This document shows positions 45,501 through 56,184 of a DNA stretch of 64,000 nt, piece by piece; positions within the stretch are counted from its first letter, which is position 1, and each line of letters starts with the position of its first letter. Made by a program: the position numbers and the translations under genes. Source of the stretch: Macrotis lagotis (taxonomy: Eukaryota > Chordata > Mammalia > Peramelemorphia > Peramelidae); NCBI RefSeq assembly GCF_037893015.1, contig NC_133661.1:188068809-188132808 (forward strand), written 5' to 3'. A model generated the notes under the pieces. The model was not told the origin of the DNA. It searched no databases and saw only the letters and a list, made by a program, of their open reading frames with translations.

Positions 45501-46429
45501 CACTGAGATTATCATTGTTCAATTTCCCTTTTTCTAAAAAACATTTCCAAATTATATGTAATATTTTTCAACATTCATTTTTTAAATATTAACTATATTT
45601 TTCTTCCCATCCCCATGATAGTGAGGAATCTAAGAAAGGTTATATATGTACTATCATGATAAACATATCTCCATATTAGTCATGTTGTGAGAAAAGAATT
45701 AGAACAAAAAGAAAAAACTGTAAGAAAGGGAAAACAATACAGCAAATTTTAAAAAGTGAAATTAGTATGCTTTGTCTGCATTCAGGTTCATTAGTTTTTT
45801 CTCTGAATGTGGATGGCATTTTCCATGACAAGTCTTTTAGAATTGTCTTTGATCACTTTACTGCTGAGAAGAGCTAATTCTATCATTGCTGATCATTGCA
45901 TAATTTTAATGTTAAGCTATACAAATATTTCCTGGTTCTACTGACTTCACTCAGTACCAGTTAATGAAATTCTTTCCAGGCTTTTCTGAAATCTGCTTGA
46001 TCATGATTTCTTATAGAATAATCATATTCTATCACATTCATATATACCACAATGTTTCTAATTCTCTAGTTGACAGGCATCCTCTCAATTTCCAGTTCTT
46101 TGTCACTACAGAAAAAGTTGCTATAATTTTGTATATGTGGATCCTTTTCTGTTTTTTGTGTTCTCTTTGAGATATAGACCTAGTAGTAGTGTCACTGAAT
46201 CAAAAGATATGCACAGTTTTATAGTCCAATGGGCTCCCCAGAATAATTGAATCAATTTACAACTCTATCAACAGTATATTAGTGCCCCAAGTTTCCCACG
46301 TACCCCCCAACATTTATCCTTTTCCTTTTCTGTCACATTAACCAATCTAACAGGTGTGGGGTGGTACCTCAGAGCTGTTTTAATTCAAATTTCTCTAATT
46401 AATAATAATAGAGAATGTCTTCATATGAC
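45501..46429 (-). repeat. LINE-1 3' end, antisense, 5'-truncated
   Basis: L1 3' UTR text (CATTCAGGTTCATTAG, GATTTCTTATAGAATAATCA, TTGACAGGCATCCTCTCAAT) parallel to 1,620-2,500, ending in TTCAAATTTCTCTAATTAAT near 46,405. It separates A block 3 from the B block and is not seen after the other A blocks at this point. Confidence 0.7.
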
Positions 46430-47250
46430 TATAAATAGTTTTAGAAAGTAGAAGACAGTAGGATAGAAGGAATAGTTAAAGGTGGAAACTTTTCCATTCA
46501 ATTACTGTGTGGAAGTAAAAAGGATTATCTTCCAAAATTTTCTTTCATACATCAATTTTTCTTCTAACCAGTTTTTCATAGCATAAAAGGTTTTACAACA
46601 GGGGTAGTTCAAGCTTTGGCATATTGCTATACCTTGCTCTAAGAACTAGAGTTAGGCCTATTTTTTCATCTGGTCTTTCCTCTCAGATAGCTCATTGTGA
46701 CCAATCCCATTAGTCTAAAACAGAATAGTTTGTGTGAAATGATTTGCCTTGATCTTACGGGGAAAAAATAAAATCTGATTTCTTTCAGTCAAACTACACT
46801 TAGGTGATATATAATTGTTTCCACCATTCTCTAAAGCTCTAGCTATTAGGATTTCCTAATTCTACCTTGCTCTAAGTTTGAATATCAACTTTATGTGAAT
46901 AATATGCTAGGAAACTGAACATGTCAGCCATATTTTATCTGAGTGTCTTTTCTCTAAACCGTTATTTGTTTTTCACTTTAAGTTATGATTCCAAAGTACT
47001 TACAGATAGTGACTCTTGAAAGATGAATGTATGAAGATTGAAAGATGAAAATTGCTTATGAGTAAACAAGATAACCAGCTCAAAAACCAAATCAAACATC
47101 AAACCTTATTCACTTTATGGTCATAGGACTACATATATCTAAATACTTTTTTTCACAGGCTATTCATTTCCCTTTTCTATCATGCTAAATTACTAATTAA
47201 CTTACTAGTATTTTTTCTTTTTTCTTCATCCCTTTCATTTTATTTCACAA
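46430..47250. other. B block of unit 3 boundary
   Basis: Paralogous to 27,780-28,690; shared GGAATAGTTAAAGGTGGAAA-like and CATTAGTCTAAAACAGAATA strings. Diverged, no coding frame. Confidence 0.6.
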
Positions 47251-47252
47251 AA

Positions 47253-47271
47253 GTCTATCTATCTATCTATC

Positions 47272-47354
<83 letters not shown>
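47253..47354. repeat. (CTAT)n microsatellite
   Basis: About 100 bp of CTAT tetranucleotide with two CAT interruptions, at the junction of the B block and a SINE/L1 cluster. Confidence 0.97.
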
Positions 47355-47378
47355 GCATATATATGAAAGATTTTAAAC

Positions 47379-47531
47379 ATTTTTTTAGGTTTTTGCAAGG
47401 TTAAATGGGGTTAAGTGGCTTGCCCAAGGCCACACAGCTAGATAATTATTAAGTGTCTGAGGCTGGATTTCAATTGAGGTACTCCTGACTCCAGAGTCAA
47501 TGCTCTATCCACTGCACAACCCAGCTGCCCC
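47379..47531 (-). repeat. tRNA-derived marsupial SINE
   Basis: Antisense copy from TTTTTAGGTTTTTGCAAGG to CACAACCCAGCTGCCCC. Flanked by AAGATTTTAAAC repeats (47,366 and 47,532). Confidence 0.93.
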
Positions 47532-48332
47532 AAGATTTTAAACTTTAAAAAAAAATTAGTTCCAAATTTTCTCTCTCATTCCCACCTACCTCCTTCACTG
47601 AGAAGGCAAGGAATTTGAAGCAGGTTATACAGATGCAGTTATGGGCAAAATATTTCCATATTAGTCAAGTTGTGAAAAAAAAGAGAACAAAGAGAGAAAA
47701 ATAAATTAAGTTTAAAAATGTTTCAATCTACATTCCGACTTCATAAATTCATTTTAAGAGGTAGATAACATTTTTTCATCATTAGTTCCTCCAAAGTGTT
47801 GTGGATCCTTGTATTGCTGAGAAAAGATAATTCATTTACCACTGGTCATAGAACAATATTTGTATTATTGTGTACAGTTTTCTCCCAGTTCTACTTTATT
47901 TTGCATGAATTTGTGTATGTATTTCTAGGTGTTTCTGAGAGCATAATGCTCATCACTTCTTATAGCACAGTAATACTTCATCACAATCACACACCACAAA
48001 ATGGTATTCTCCAATTAACATCTTCTCAATTTCCATTTTCCATTAAATGAGTCGTTATGAATATTTTTTCTATATAGGTATCTTTTTCCTTTTTTTTTTA
48101 AAATCTCTTAGGGATATAAATTGAGTGGTGATAGTGTTGGACCAAAAAGCCTGTGTGGTCTTTGAGCATGATTCCAAAATTATTTTAAAAAGACACTCGT
48201 ATGTGTCTCAATCTTTCCACATCTCCAACATTTGTCAATTTCCTTTTCTATCATGCTAATCAATAGTTAGGTGTGGGATGGTATGTTGGAGGATTTCTAA
48301 TTTTTATTCTCAAATCAATAGTGATTTAAGAG

Positions 48333-48425
48333 GGTGAGGCTGATGTCTTTGAACAGACCTGCTTCACTTAAATTTAATTCACCCACAAGTCAAGACATCA
48401 CCTTCTTAATGTCATTGGTCCTCTG
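48333..48425 (+). repeat. MAR1-type SINE tail
   Basis: GAGGGTGAGGCTGATGTCTT, CACTTAAATTTAATTCACCC and AATGTCATTGGTCCTC match the 3' part of the long SINE family. Confidence 0.65.
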
Positions 48426-48593
48426 ATTATGTTCTCTTTTTGCCAATTGTAGTCACCCTGACAGGTGGGAAGTGTTACCCTCTAGATGTTATAATTTTCA
48501 TTTTTTTTCTAGTGAAAAATGATTTAGAAATTTTTTCATAATTATATATAGCTTCAATTTCTTCATTTGAAAAGCACTTGTTCATATCCTTTG

Positions 48594-48654
48594 AACTCAG
48601 ATCATCCTGACTCCAGGGCTGGTACTCTATTGACTGCACTACCTAGCTGCCCAG
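48594..48654 (-). repeat. Truncated tRNA-derived SINE lacking its 3' half
   Basis: Only the 5' half (TGACTCCAGGGCTGGTACTC to CTACCTAGCTGCCC, antisense) is present, yet GTTCATATC.TTTGAAC stands on both sides (48,581-48,597 and 48,655-48,671). Confidence 0.8.
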
Positions 48655-49731
48655 TGTTCATATCATTTGAACATTTATCAATTGGAGAATGATTTGTAAT
48701 CATATAAATTTGATTAACTTCTCTCTATAGCTGTGAAAATTGTTTTCCAGCTTTCTGGTTTCCTTCTAACCTTGACTGGATTGAATTTATTAGTGCAAAA
48801 TTTTTAAAATATATTACAGTCAAAATCAAGTATTTTGCAATTTATAACGTGCTCTATTTCTTGTTCTGCCATAAGTTTCTCCCCTTTCCATAAATCTAAC
48901 AGATAGAATATTTCTTGATCTGTTAATTGGTCCATAATATTACCCTTTATATCTAAATCCTGTAGCCATTTTGATCTTATTTTGGCTTAGTGTGTAAGAT
49001 GTAATACCAAATATGTTATGTTGCCTGTAGTTATTATGAATGAAATTTCTCTATCTTGTCATTGGTCTTTGCTGTTCATATATAGAAATGCTGATGATTT
49101 AAGTGGCTTTATTTTATATCCTGCTACTTTACTGAATTTATTAATTGCTTCAAGTTGCTTTTAGATGATTTCTAGTGTTCTCCAAGTATACTATCATATC
49201 TGATCAATTCATTAGTTTCTATTTTTCAATTTTAAATTTTAAGGTTTAATTTCCTTCAGCTGACTTTTGTGTTTCCTTTTCTATTGGTTAATTTTGCTTT
49301 CCAATGAGTTGCATTGCCTTTGCAGTTGGTCAGTTTGACTTTTAGGTGAGTTGTATTCCTTTTCTAGGTGATCAGTTTGGCTTTTTGATGAGTTTCATGC
49401 CTTTTCAAGTGGGTTGATTTTCTTTTTTTGATGAGTTATATTCTTTTTCCAGTTGGTTATTATTACTTTTTAAAGGAATTGATTCTTTGATAAGTTTTTC
49501 ATGATTTTTCTGCATAGTTCTCATTTCTTTTTCCCATCTCTTTTATCCTTTCCTTCTTTTATTTTTTAGATGTTTTTAAAATCTTTTTTTTTAAAGCTCT
49601 CCCATGAGGTTTTGGATTTGAGTCCAATTCACAAACTCCTTTGAGACTTCCAATATAGGCAATTTGTTACTTCTTTATTCTTTTGATATGGCATTTTTTA
49701 TCATTTCTATATACATAATAGCTTTCTATGG

Positions 49732-50471
49732 TGTAGCAGAAAGGGTTTCAAACCTTGCAGATCTTTTATTTGATCACTTTGGATCTGTACCCACAATGAC
49801 ATGCTCATTCTTAAGATTTTAATGCTAATATGCTTATAACCCAAGAGATAATATACTTATAACCTGAGACATATGATTACATAGATAAATGTGAATGTTA
49901 TGCACATATATGTTTATTTATGAAAGAAAACATCAAAATATATAAAGAAGAGAAACATGAGATAAAGAAAAGATATTCAATATGAGGTTACTCTAACACC
50001 TGAATATCCGGCTGGGAAAGTCCCTTGAGATGTCACAACCTTCAGGGTCTCAACTGGGAAAGTCCCTTCAGCATAGTGTCCTCTTCCAAGGAGAAAGACT
50101 TCCAAAAGCCCCTTTCACAAGTAAGATCTTTATAGTGCTTACCCAAAAGTGGCACAGGTCCATGGGTTTGCAGGACTCAATTCAATGATCAAGGGACTCT
50201 CTTGCCTGAATTCAGTGGTCTGTGAATTTTAGTCAAAACACCTTCAGATCCTGAGTACAATTCTTGCTTTCTCTAGATATCTCTAGGTAAATACCCAGGA
50301 ATGGACCAAATTCCCAGATGTGGACCCCAAAACATGTTTATGAGGAATATTCCACAGTACTCCCTGCCCCAGAATATGCTTTAATCAATGTGCTTCATTT
50401 CAGTGTGCTCAGGAAGGTCTTTCTCCTTAGACAATGATGACTGATAGGGAAGATCTCACTTTAACCTTTCG
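49732..50471 (-). mobile_element. Solo LTR of an endogenous retrovirus-like element
   Basis: A 740-bp insert in L1 5' UTR text, bounded by 5-bp direct repeats TATGG (49,727-49,731 and 50,472-50,476). On the minus strand it has a TATAAA motif near 50,130 and an AATAAA motif near 49,920 in the right order and spacing for an LTR, and its 3' end reads CTGCTACA. Two GGGACTTTCCC motifs lie upstream of the TATA motif. No internal retroviral part remains, so it is a fossil left by LTR-LTR recombination. Younger than the host L1; not seen in the other units. Family not known. Confidence 0.65.
50014..50066 (-). promoter_or_regulatory. Paired NF-kB-type motifs in the LTR
   Basis: GGGACTTTCCC on the minus strand at 50,014-50,024 and 50,056-50,066, each within a repeated CTSAAGGGACTTTCCCAG context 42 bp apart. 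This matches the known NF-kB consensus GGGRNWYYCC. Function is inferred. Confidence 0.55.
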
Positions 50472-51055
50472 TATGGTTAGAAATCTTTTAGCTTTTTTAG
50501 CTCAATTTGATTGTTGAATTCTGCTCCCAGGGTCTAGGGAGTATAGTCCTAAGCTTTTTCTGTTGGGACTGAGGTCTGATCCCTGGTTTATCACTTGCCA
50601 AAATGTTGTCTATGCAGGCCAGGCATTGCCTATGCAGAGGCTGGTTTACACCATCATGTCCAAGCTCTACCTATGCAATGGTTTGTTCCCAGCCCAGTCC
50701 TGTCTGTTGTCCCAACATTCCCAGACTTTGTTTGGAGTTGGCACCTTTCTTGCTGGCCTGCTATTTAGCTGCTGGGACCTGGGCTATTGTCTAGCTTCCA
50801 TGACCTGGACTGCACCATGATTTTTCTTACTTTTCCACCTAACTGGGCTTTACTCTCCCCTTTCCCCCAAAGAGACAGACCTTCATTGAACATCCTTCAC
50901 AAATGTCTACAGTTGAATACTTGTTTTCATCTTTTTTTTGGTGGGATCTGTAGCTTTAATGTCTGTATGGAAATTTCCTTTAATATTGTGTAGGGTAAAG
51001 CTCCAGGAGTATGCTAGCTTGATACCAACATCTTGACTCCACCCCAGAAGTCTGA

Positions 51056-51759
51056 CCTATTCTTCCATATTTTTATGTATCCTTTACTAAACAGTTCACT
51101 CTTTTTTATGATCTTCTTGCATCACTCATTTCTTTAACATTTTTGCCTCTGGCTCTGTTATTTGAGTTACTAGAGGAATTCTTTTTGGGTCTGAGACCAA
51201 TTCATATTTTTTTGAATGTTGTTTTTAGCAGATTTGAATTTGTTGCATTTTTCTGAGGATGGGTTTTTATCTGTCCTATCACCAGAGTGATTTTCTATGG
51301 TGAGCATAGTTTTTTTTCTGTTTTCCCATTTTCCAACCTGTTTTTTAATTTTATATTAAAGCTGGTTCTGCTCCTTGGGTAGAAGAGTCAGTGTTCTAAG
51401 ATTCACAATCTTTGTGAAGTAATTTTCAAAGTCAGTTCTCAGGATCTGCACACTTTCAGTTCATTCAAGATGGTATGATCTAAGTACAACTATGATCACT
51501 GCTCTTCTGGCTGTAATGTGCTTTTTATCTAGTCAGGACTCTTGTTTCCATGAAACTACCACTCCTTATCCTGGTACTGTGACCAGTTCCTTTATTGTAC
51601 TGTAACTATAACTGATAGTGCTCCCCCCATCTTGGAACTGAGATCAGGGTACCTAATCCTCTGTTAATTACCAGAAGCATTCTTCACTGCCTTAGAACAC
51701 ACAACTTGGGTTCCTGATTCCCTCAAACTTCATATGAACTCAGAGACCCTCTTGTTTTA
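51056..51759 (-). repeat. LINE-1 5' fragment, antisense
   Basis: ORF1 start and 5' UTR-like text (GTCTGAGACCAATTCATA, TTTCTATGGTGAGCATAG, GCTGGTTCTGCTCCTTGGGT). The 5' UTR differs from types I and II of this window beyond the first part, so it may be a third subfamily. Confidence 0.55.
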
Positions 51760-53965
51760 TAAAGGATAATACCAAATGGTGGATTTAAACCCAGATCTTC
51801 TGATAGCAAATTTGAAACAAGGTCTTTGGATATCAAACGCATACCCCACTGCCTCTCACCTTTGTTACTTATTAATGAATAAAGCTAATGCTTTCTTACT
51901 CATATAAACTCATTGTTAATTCAAAATATAATCTTTAGATTAATTTTTGGATGTGTGACACAGTTTTATCTTTGCTAGAAATTTCCAACTAGAATGTATG
52001 ATAATGTTCTGTTAGAACTTTCTCAGTGAAAGAATGGTAGAAAAATCAACAATATGGAGGAGTTGAGTATAATGATATTTTTACCTTGGACTAATCATGA
52101 AAATTTTTTGTTATGTAACATGGTTCTGGTTCTTTTTAAAACCATTTTATGAAGCAAATTTTCTACATTTTTATTCTTAGTGACACTTTTCAGTACTCAA
52201 TGGACATGAAATTATTGCTTTCTTTTTTATATTAGTTTTTTGTCCCTCACCAACCTTCTTAAAAACTTGCAGAATGCCTATAAATTCTTAGAACATTGCA
52301 GTATAAAGTTAATAATAAAATGAATAAATTTAATGAAAAATATTTTTTAAATACAGAACTAACACATTCATAAGTATGTCATTTTTGGTAAAATTTAATA
52401 TAATTGATCTGCATCTTCACTTGACTTTATATTAATTAGTCATATAATTGGGATGTAGCATCTTTTTATTTATTGTTGGATTGAAATTCAAACAAGATGT
52501 TTTATAAATCATTGTTTGAATTGTGGGTAGACTGAAAACCTTTATGACTATTGTCTTCTCTTTGAGATATCTTTTATATTTTGTAAAGCATATCATACTT
52601 CATTAATTATAAGGCATCATTTATTTCTGTAACTGCCACTTTGAGTGGGTCTTCATTTTTTTCTTCCACTTTATATTTAATATTTGATTCTACAACTTGG
52701 CCCTTAAGCTGAAATAAACAAGTGCAGCTCAATCTTTACCAAATACATGCAAGGTTTCAAGGAAAAGCAAAAAAATTGTCAGTATATTTGAGGTCAATGA
52801 ACTCCCAAAACAATTAGCAATTTTATTGCAAAAAAAGGGAGAGTTCGAAAGGCTAATTCCAATTTCCTTTCAGATAGTGTTCCTATTTTCTTCTCTGCCA
52901 TTTCTTGTTATTGTTGGGATGAAATGAAAAGGCTAACTCTTATGGTAACTTTAATGATTCAAATGTAGCTATCACCCTCTTTTCATTCTGCTTCTTGTTA
53001 GTTTTCATTTTAGATCCTTTGTCAGTACTGTTTCCATGTTGTTTTTCATTGCCTGCTAGATAGTCTCACAGTTTTTGAAGACAGATGTCAGATCACAGAG
53101 TGGAATGATAGCCATGTGTATTATTTTTGAGTCACAAACAGAATAATTTAATGTGGCTAACCACATGAGTAGGACATGCTTTAACTTACAGACAGGCAGA
53201 GGATAAAGACTTCTGATGATATAATTAGCTAGGGAATTGGCAGTTCTTTCTGTTAACCATCGAAGATAAAGGACCATTTTATTTCTTATGATAGAGTCAA
53301 ATGTTCTCTTTATTTCTGGAGTCTCCTTTTCAAAGGCAGAAGTGGGTTCACTAGACATACTACTCTTTCAGTTGAGATGATCACTTTAGCTTTCCATTCT
53401 ATAAATACATTTTAAACACATGACAAAGCCCTGTAGTGTCTAAAAGGCAAGATGAAGAAAAAAATCTGTCCTGTTAACTGTATTAGATGCTGTAAATAGA
53501 GTTCCAAGTCATTATAAAGAAGACCTGCTTTCATCTGACAGCATCAACTGTAGGAGTTAATTCCCTTGGAGGAATTTCAATATCTTATTCTATAAATGCC
53601 TCAGATTTCCAAGCAGTGATACAAAAGGTTTGGGGTCTAAGCCACAAAAATTATAAATGAATCAAATTTAATAAAAATAGACAATACAACACATTTTATT
53701 AATCTTCAATGATTTTTCTCCTTTCACACCACTTAGTTCACAGTCCAAACACAATTTAAAAGAGAGAGGGAATAAGAGTATTGGAAGACACTGCAATTTC
53801 TTAGAGATAAAAAATAACAGGACTAAATTAATCAGAAAAATTTCAGACCTTAATGTGCTTTAAGCTTTTATGACAGTTGGGAAGAGGAAAAAAATGACAG
53901 GTTTGCTTCATTTGTGAAACAGATGGATTTTCCAAATATGGTTGACTCCAAATTGATTTTAAAAT

Positions 53966-53998
<33 letters not shown>

Positions 53999-54601
53999 TC
54001 CATTTTTTCTCTGACTGGAGGGAAAGTTAAAATGATTTTTCTCATAGACATTTTTGGGAACCAGCAATATAACATTTATCATACTTAAATAAGCAATCCA
54101 TTTAAAAATATTCACAAACAAAAGGAGAAATGATAATATTATGGTGAAAATTGATAAAACTGAAATGTTACATTGTTCTGCCCCCAAAACACAAATTATG
54201 ATTACCAAAACAACACTAATTGCAGTTAGATTCAAAGAAAAGAAGGATATATTTTATGACATGCATGTTCCTTTAAATTTAGCCTATCATTTTCATTGCC
54301 CTTGCTACACACTAAAATACAGATATTTTTATATCTTTTGGAAAATGAATTAGAGAAAGTAAAAATTCTTTCCTTGGGCATATTAAATAGTGAGAAAATA
54401 TGAAATAAGGCTTCATTCCACCTTGAGACTTTAAAAAAATTATATTCACCAATTTGAATTTGATTCCACAGCTAAGTGGACCTTTAGACTTGTACAGTTT
54501 ATTAGTCAACAATTCCACAGAATTCTATAGAAAGAAATCTCTACTCCATCCTCTTTCACTATAATTTCACATTAGAGAATGAATGGGTTTACTATGGCTT
54601 T
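51760..54601. other. C block of unit 3 (3' flank of OR copy 3)
   Basis: Paralogous to the C blocks of units 1 and 2 (TGTTACTTATTAATGAATAAAG at 51,864; CAGATAGTGTTCCTATTTTC near 52,873 matching 34,323). Contains an (AC)n tract and minus-strand AATAAA motifs near 52,622 and 53,697. The minus-strand frames at 53,056-53,358 and 53,843-54,235 have no counterpart kept open in unit 2, so I do not call genes. Confidence 0.6.
53966..53997. repeat. (AC)n microsatellite
   Basis: Thirty-two bases of AC repeat in the 3' flank of OR copy 3, at the place where unit 2 carries a simple ACTTAATATTGAC-like sequence. Confidence 0.95.
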
Positions 54602-55573
54602 TCATGTCTTTTGGGGATTTTTTATGATCACCAGAACTTTCTTCAGAGCAGCCTTCATATCTTTGTTTCGAAGACTGTAGATCAAGGGGTTGAAGAGTGG
54701 AGTGATAACTGAATAAATCAGAGTTACTACTTTTTGGAATTCTACTGGTTGCTCTGATCCTGGCAACACATACATTGTCATAACAGAGCCAAAGAATAAG
54801 ATCACTACAGCTAGATGTGAAGCACATGTGGAGAATGCCTTACTTTTGCCAGCAGCAGAGGGGATCTGCAACACAGAAAGAATGACTAAGGCATAGGAGA
54901 CGAGGATGAAGATAAAAGTACCAACGACAAAGACAGTATTGAATGTAGAGTAAATGATCTTTGTGGTTTGGGATTTGGAACAGGAGAGAGCCATCAATGG
55001 GACAGGATCACATATGAAGTGATCAATAATGTTTGGGCCACAATAGGACAATTGTGAGATGAGACCAACTGGTATTAAAAGAACAATAAGACCACATGAC
55101 CAACCAAAGGCCACCAAGCCAGTGCAGAGTTGTGTAGTCATGATGGTTGGGTAATGCAGTGGACGACAGATAGCAAGGTACCTATCAAATGCCATGATAC
55201 ATAGAAAGAAGCCTTCATCACAGCCAAAAGAGAAGAAGAAATAAAATTGCACAAAACAAGCAACAAAGGTGATGGTCTTGGTCTCAGAAAGGAAATTGGC
55301 TAACATGTTAGGAACAGTTGTGGTGACATAGCAGATCTCCAGCAAGGAGAAATTCCCCAAAAGTATATACATGGGAATATGGAGGTGTCGATCCCAGCGC
55401 ACAGCACAGACAATAGCTGCATTTCCTATTAATGTTAGCATATAAGTCATCGCAAACACCACAAAGTAGACCATCTGTATCTCCTGGTTGGAGGGGAGGC
55501 CCAAGAGGATGAAGTAAGAAATAGAATTAGCCATGTTTTCTATATCAGAGATATTTCTGTTTTCAGAATCCAT
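54602..55573 (-). CDS. Olfactory receptor, family 11-like (intact copy 3)
   Basis: Intact 323-codon odorant receptor, colinear without gaps with the copy at 21,803-22,774 and very similar to it. Landmarks: N7-I-S glycosylation site, G50-N51, MYILLGNFSLLEI into TM2, Cys106, MAFDRYLAICRPLHY (the standard Cys136 is kept), the extracellular-loop stretch [40 protein letters not shown] and NPLIYSLRN. The frame is open seven codons further upstream, but only to a TTG; the ATG at 55,573 aligns with the starts of both paralogues and follows the same AG by 10 nt, so I use it. A family-11 (OR11G/H-like) receptor is the best call. The most similar sequence in the window is the broken copy 2, especially in the segment before TM5, suggesting a recent common unit or gene conversion. 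Confidence 0.95.
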   Translation of the reverse strand: MDSENRNISDIENMANSISYFILLGLPSNQEIQMVYFVVFAMTYMLTLIGNAAIVCAVRWDRHLHIPMYILLGNFSLLEICYVTTTVPNMLANFLSETKTITFVACFVQFYFFFSFGCDEGFFLCIMAFDRYLAICRPLHYPTIMTTQLCTGLVAFGWSCGLIVLLIPVGLISQLSYCGPNIIDHFICDPVPLMALSCSKSQTTKIIYSTFNTVFVVGTFIFILVSYALVILSVLQIPSAAGKSKAFSTCASHLAVVILFFGSVMTMYVLPGSEQPVEFQKVVTLIYSVITPLFNPLIYSLRNKDMKAALKKVLVIIKNPQKT

Positions 55574-55583
55574 AAAGATGAAG

Positions 55584-55585
55584 CT
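55584..55585 (-). other. Predicted splice acceptor of OR copy 3
   Basis: TTTTGGTACCTAG on the minus strand, then a 10-nt leader and the ATG; same spacing as in the other two copies. Confidence 0.65.
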
Positions 55586-56096
55586 AGGTACCAAAACACA
55601 TAATAAATCAAGATTGTTGATTTTCTCTGAGAAATGTGAATTGCATTTTATTTATTTTGATCAAATAAAAAATCAGTATCCTCATTTTTGTTGGAGACAC
55701 AAAAGTTTGATGTCCCCTACGTATTGTTAGAAGATACAAATGAACTCCTTCACCATATAAAGTAACACAATACTACAAAACAAAACACAGTTATATATTG
55801 GTGGAAGGAGTGCCCTCAGAAACTTCCCTGGTCTCTTTTTACATCATTAGTTACACATTTTTTCATATCTCATACCTCAATGGTGGTGCTAGGGGAATGA
55901 AAACACTACATTATCCCCATTGTTACTTAAAGGTTTTCCCTTTACCATTATCACTCAATGACTATTTTTTGTTTGATTGAATCCATACTTCCCAATCAAA
56001 ATTCTAGTGGTTGTAGTCTATCAATCTCTAGGATATCCTTCCTTTCTCAGTGGGTCAATGTCTATTTCACAGTCTTTCTCTTGACATAGACTTCAA

Positions 56097-56184
56097 TACA
56101 TGTATGTATGTATATATATATTTATATGTTTATATATATATATATATACTTCATAGACTTCTCTCTCTCTATATATATGTACAT
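56097..56184. repeat. (TA)n-rich microsatellite
   Basis: Interrupted TATATA/TGTATG repeat with a short CT run at 56,160-56,170. Confidence 0.9.

Larger units (their letters stand above)
47532..51055 (-). repeat. LINE-1, internally deleted, antisense, type I 5' UTR
   Basis: L1 3' UTR (47,532-48,300), a MAR1-type SINE tail (48,333-48,425), ORF2 pieces (48,440-49,200), ORF1 (49,200-49,700) and type I 5' UTR (50,480-51,055), whose strings CAGGCATTGCCTATGCAGAG and GGTGGGATCTGTAGCTTTAA match 11,128-11,480. Much of ORF2 is missing. A solo LTR (49,732-50,471) sits in the 5' UTR. Dead. Confidence 0.7.

Noticed and set aside
47253-47354. Regular repeat array that might suggest a CRISPR
   Set aside because: Simple CTAT microsatellite in mammalian DNA, no spacers.
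53056-54235. Minus-strand frames of 100 and 130 codons just 3' of OR copy 3
   Set aside because: The paralogous unit 2 sequence does not keep them open, and the second passes through an AC microsatellite.
55574-55594. A seven-codon N-terminal extension of OR copy 3
   Set aside because: It would need a TTG start and reads through the predicted splice acceptor; the ATG at 55,573 aligns with the paralogues.
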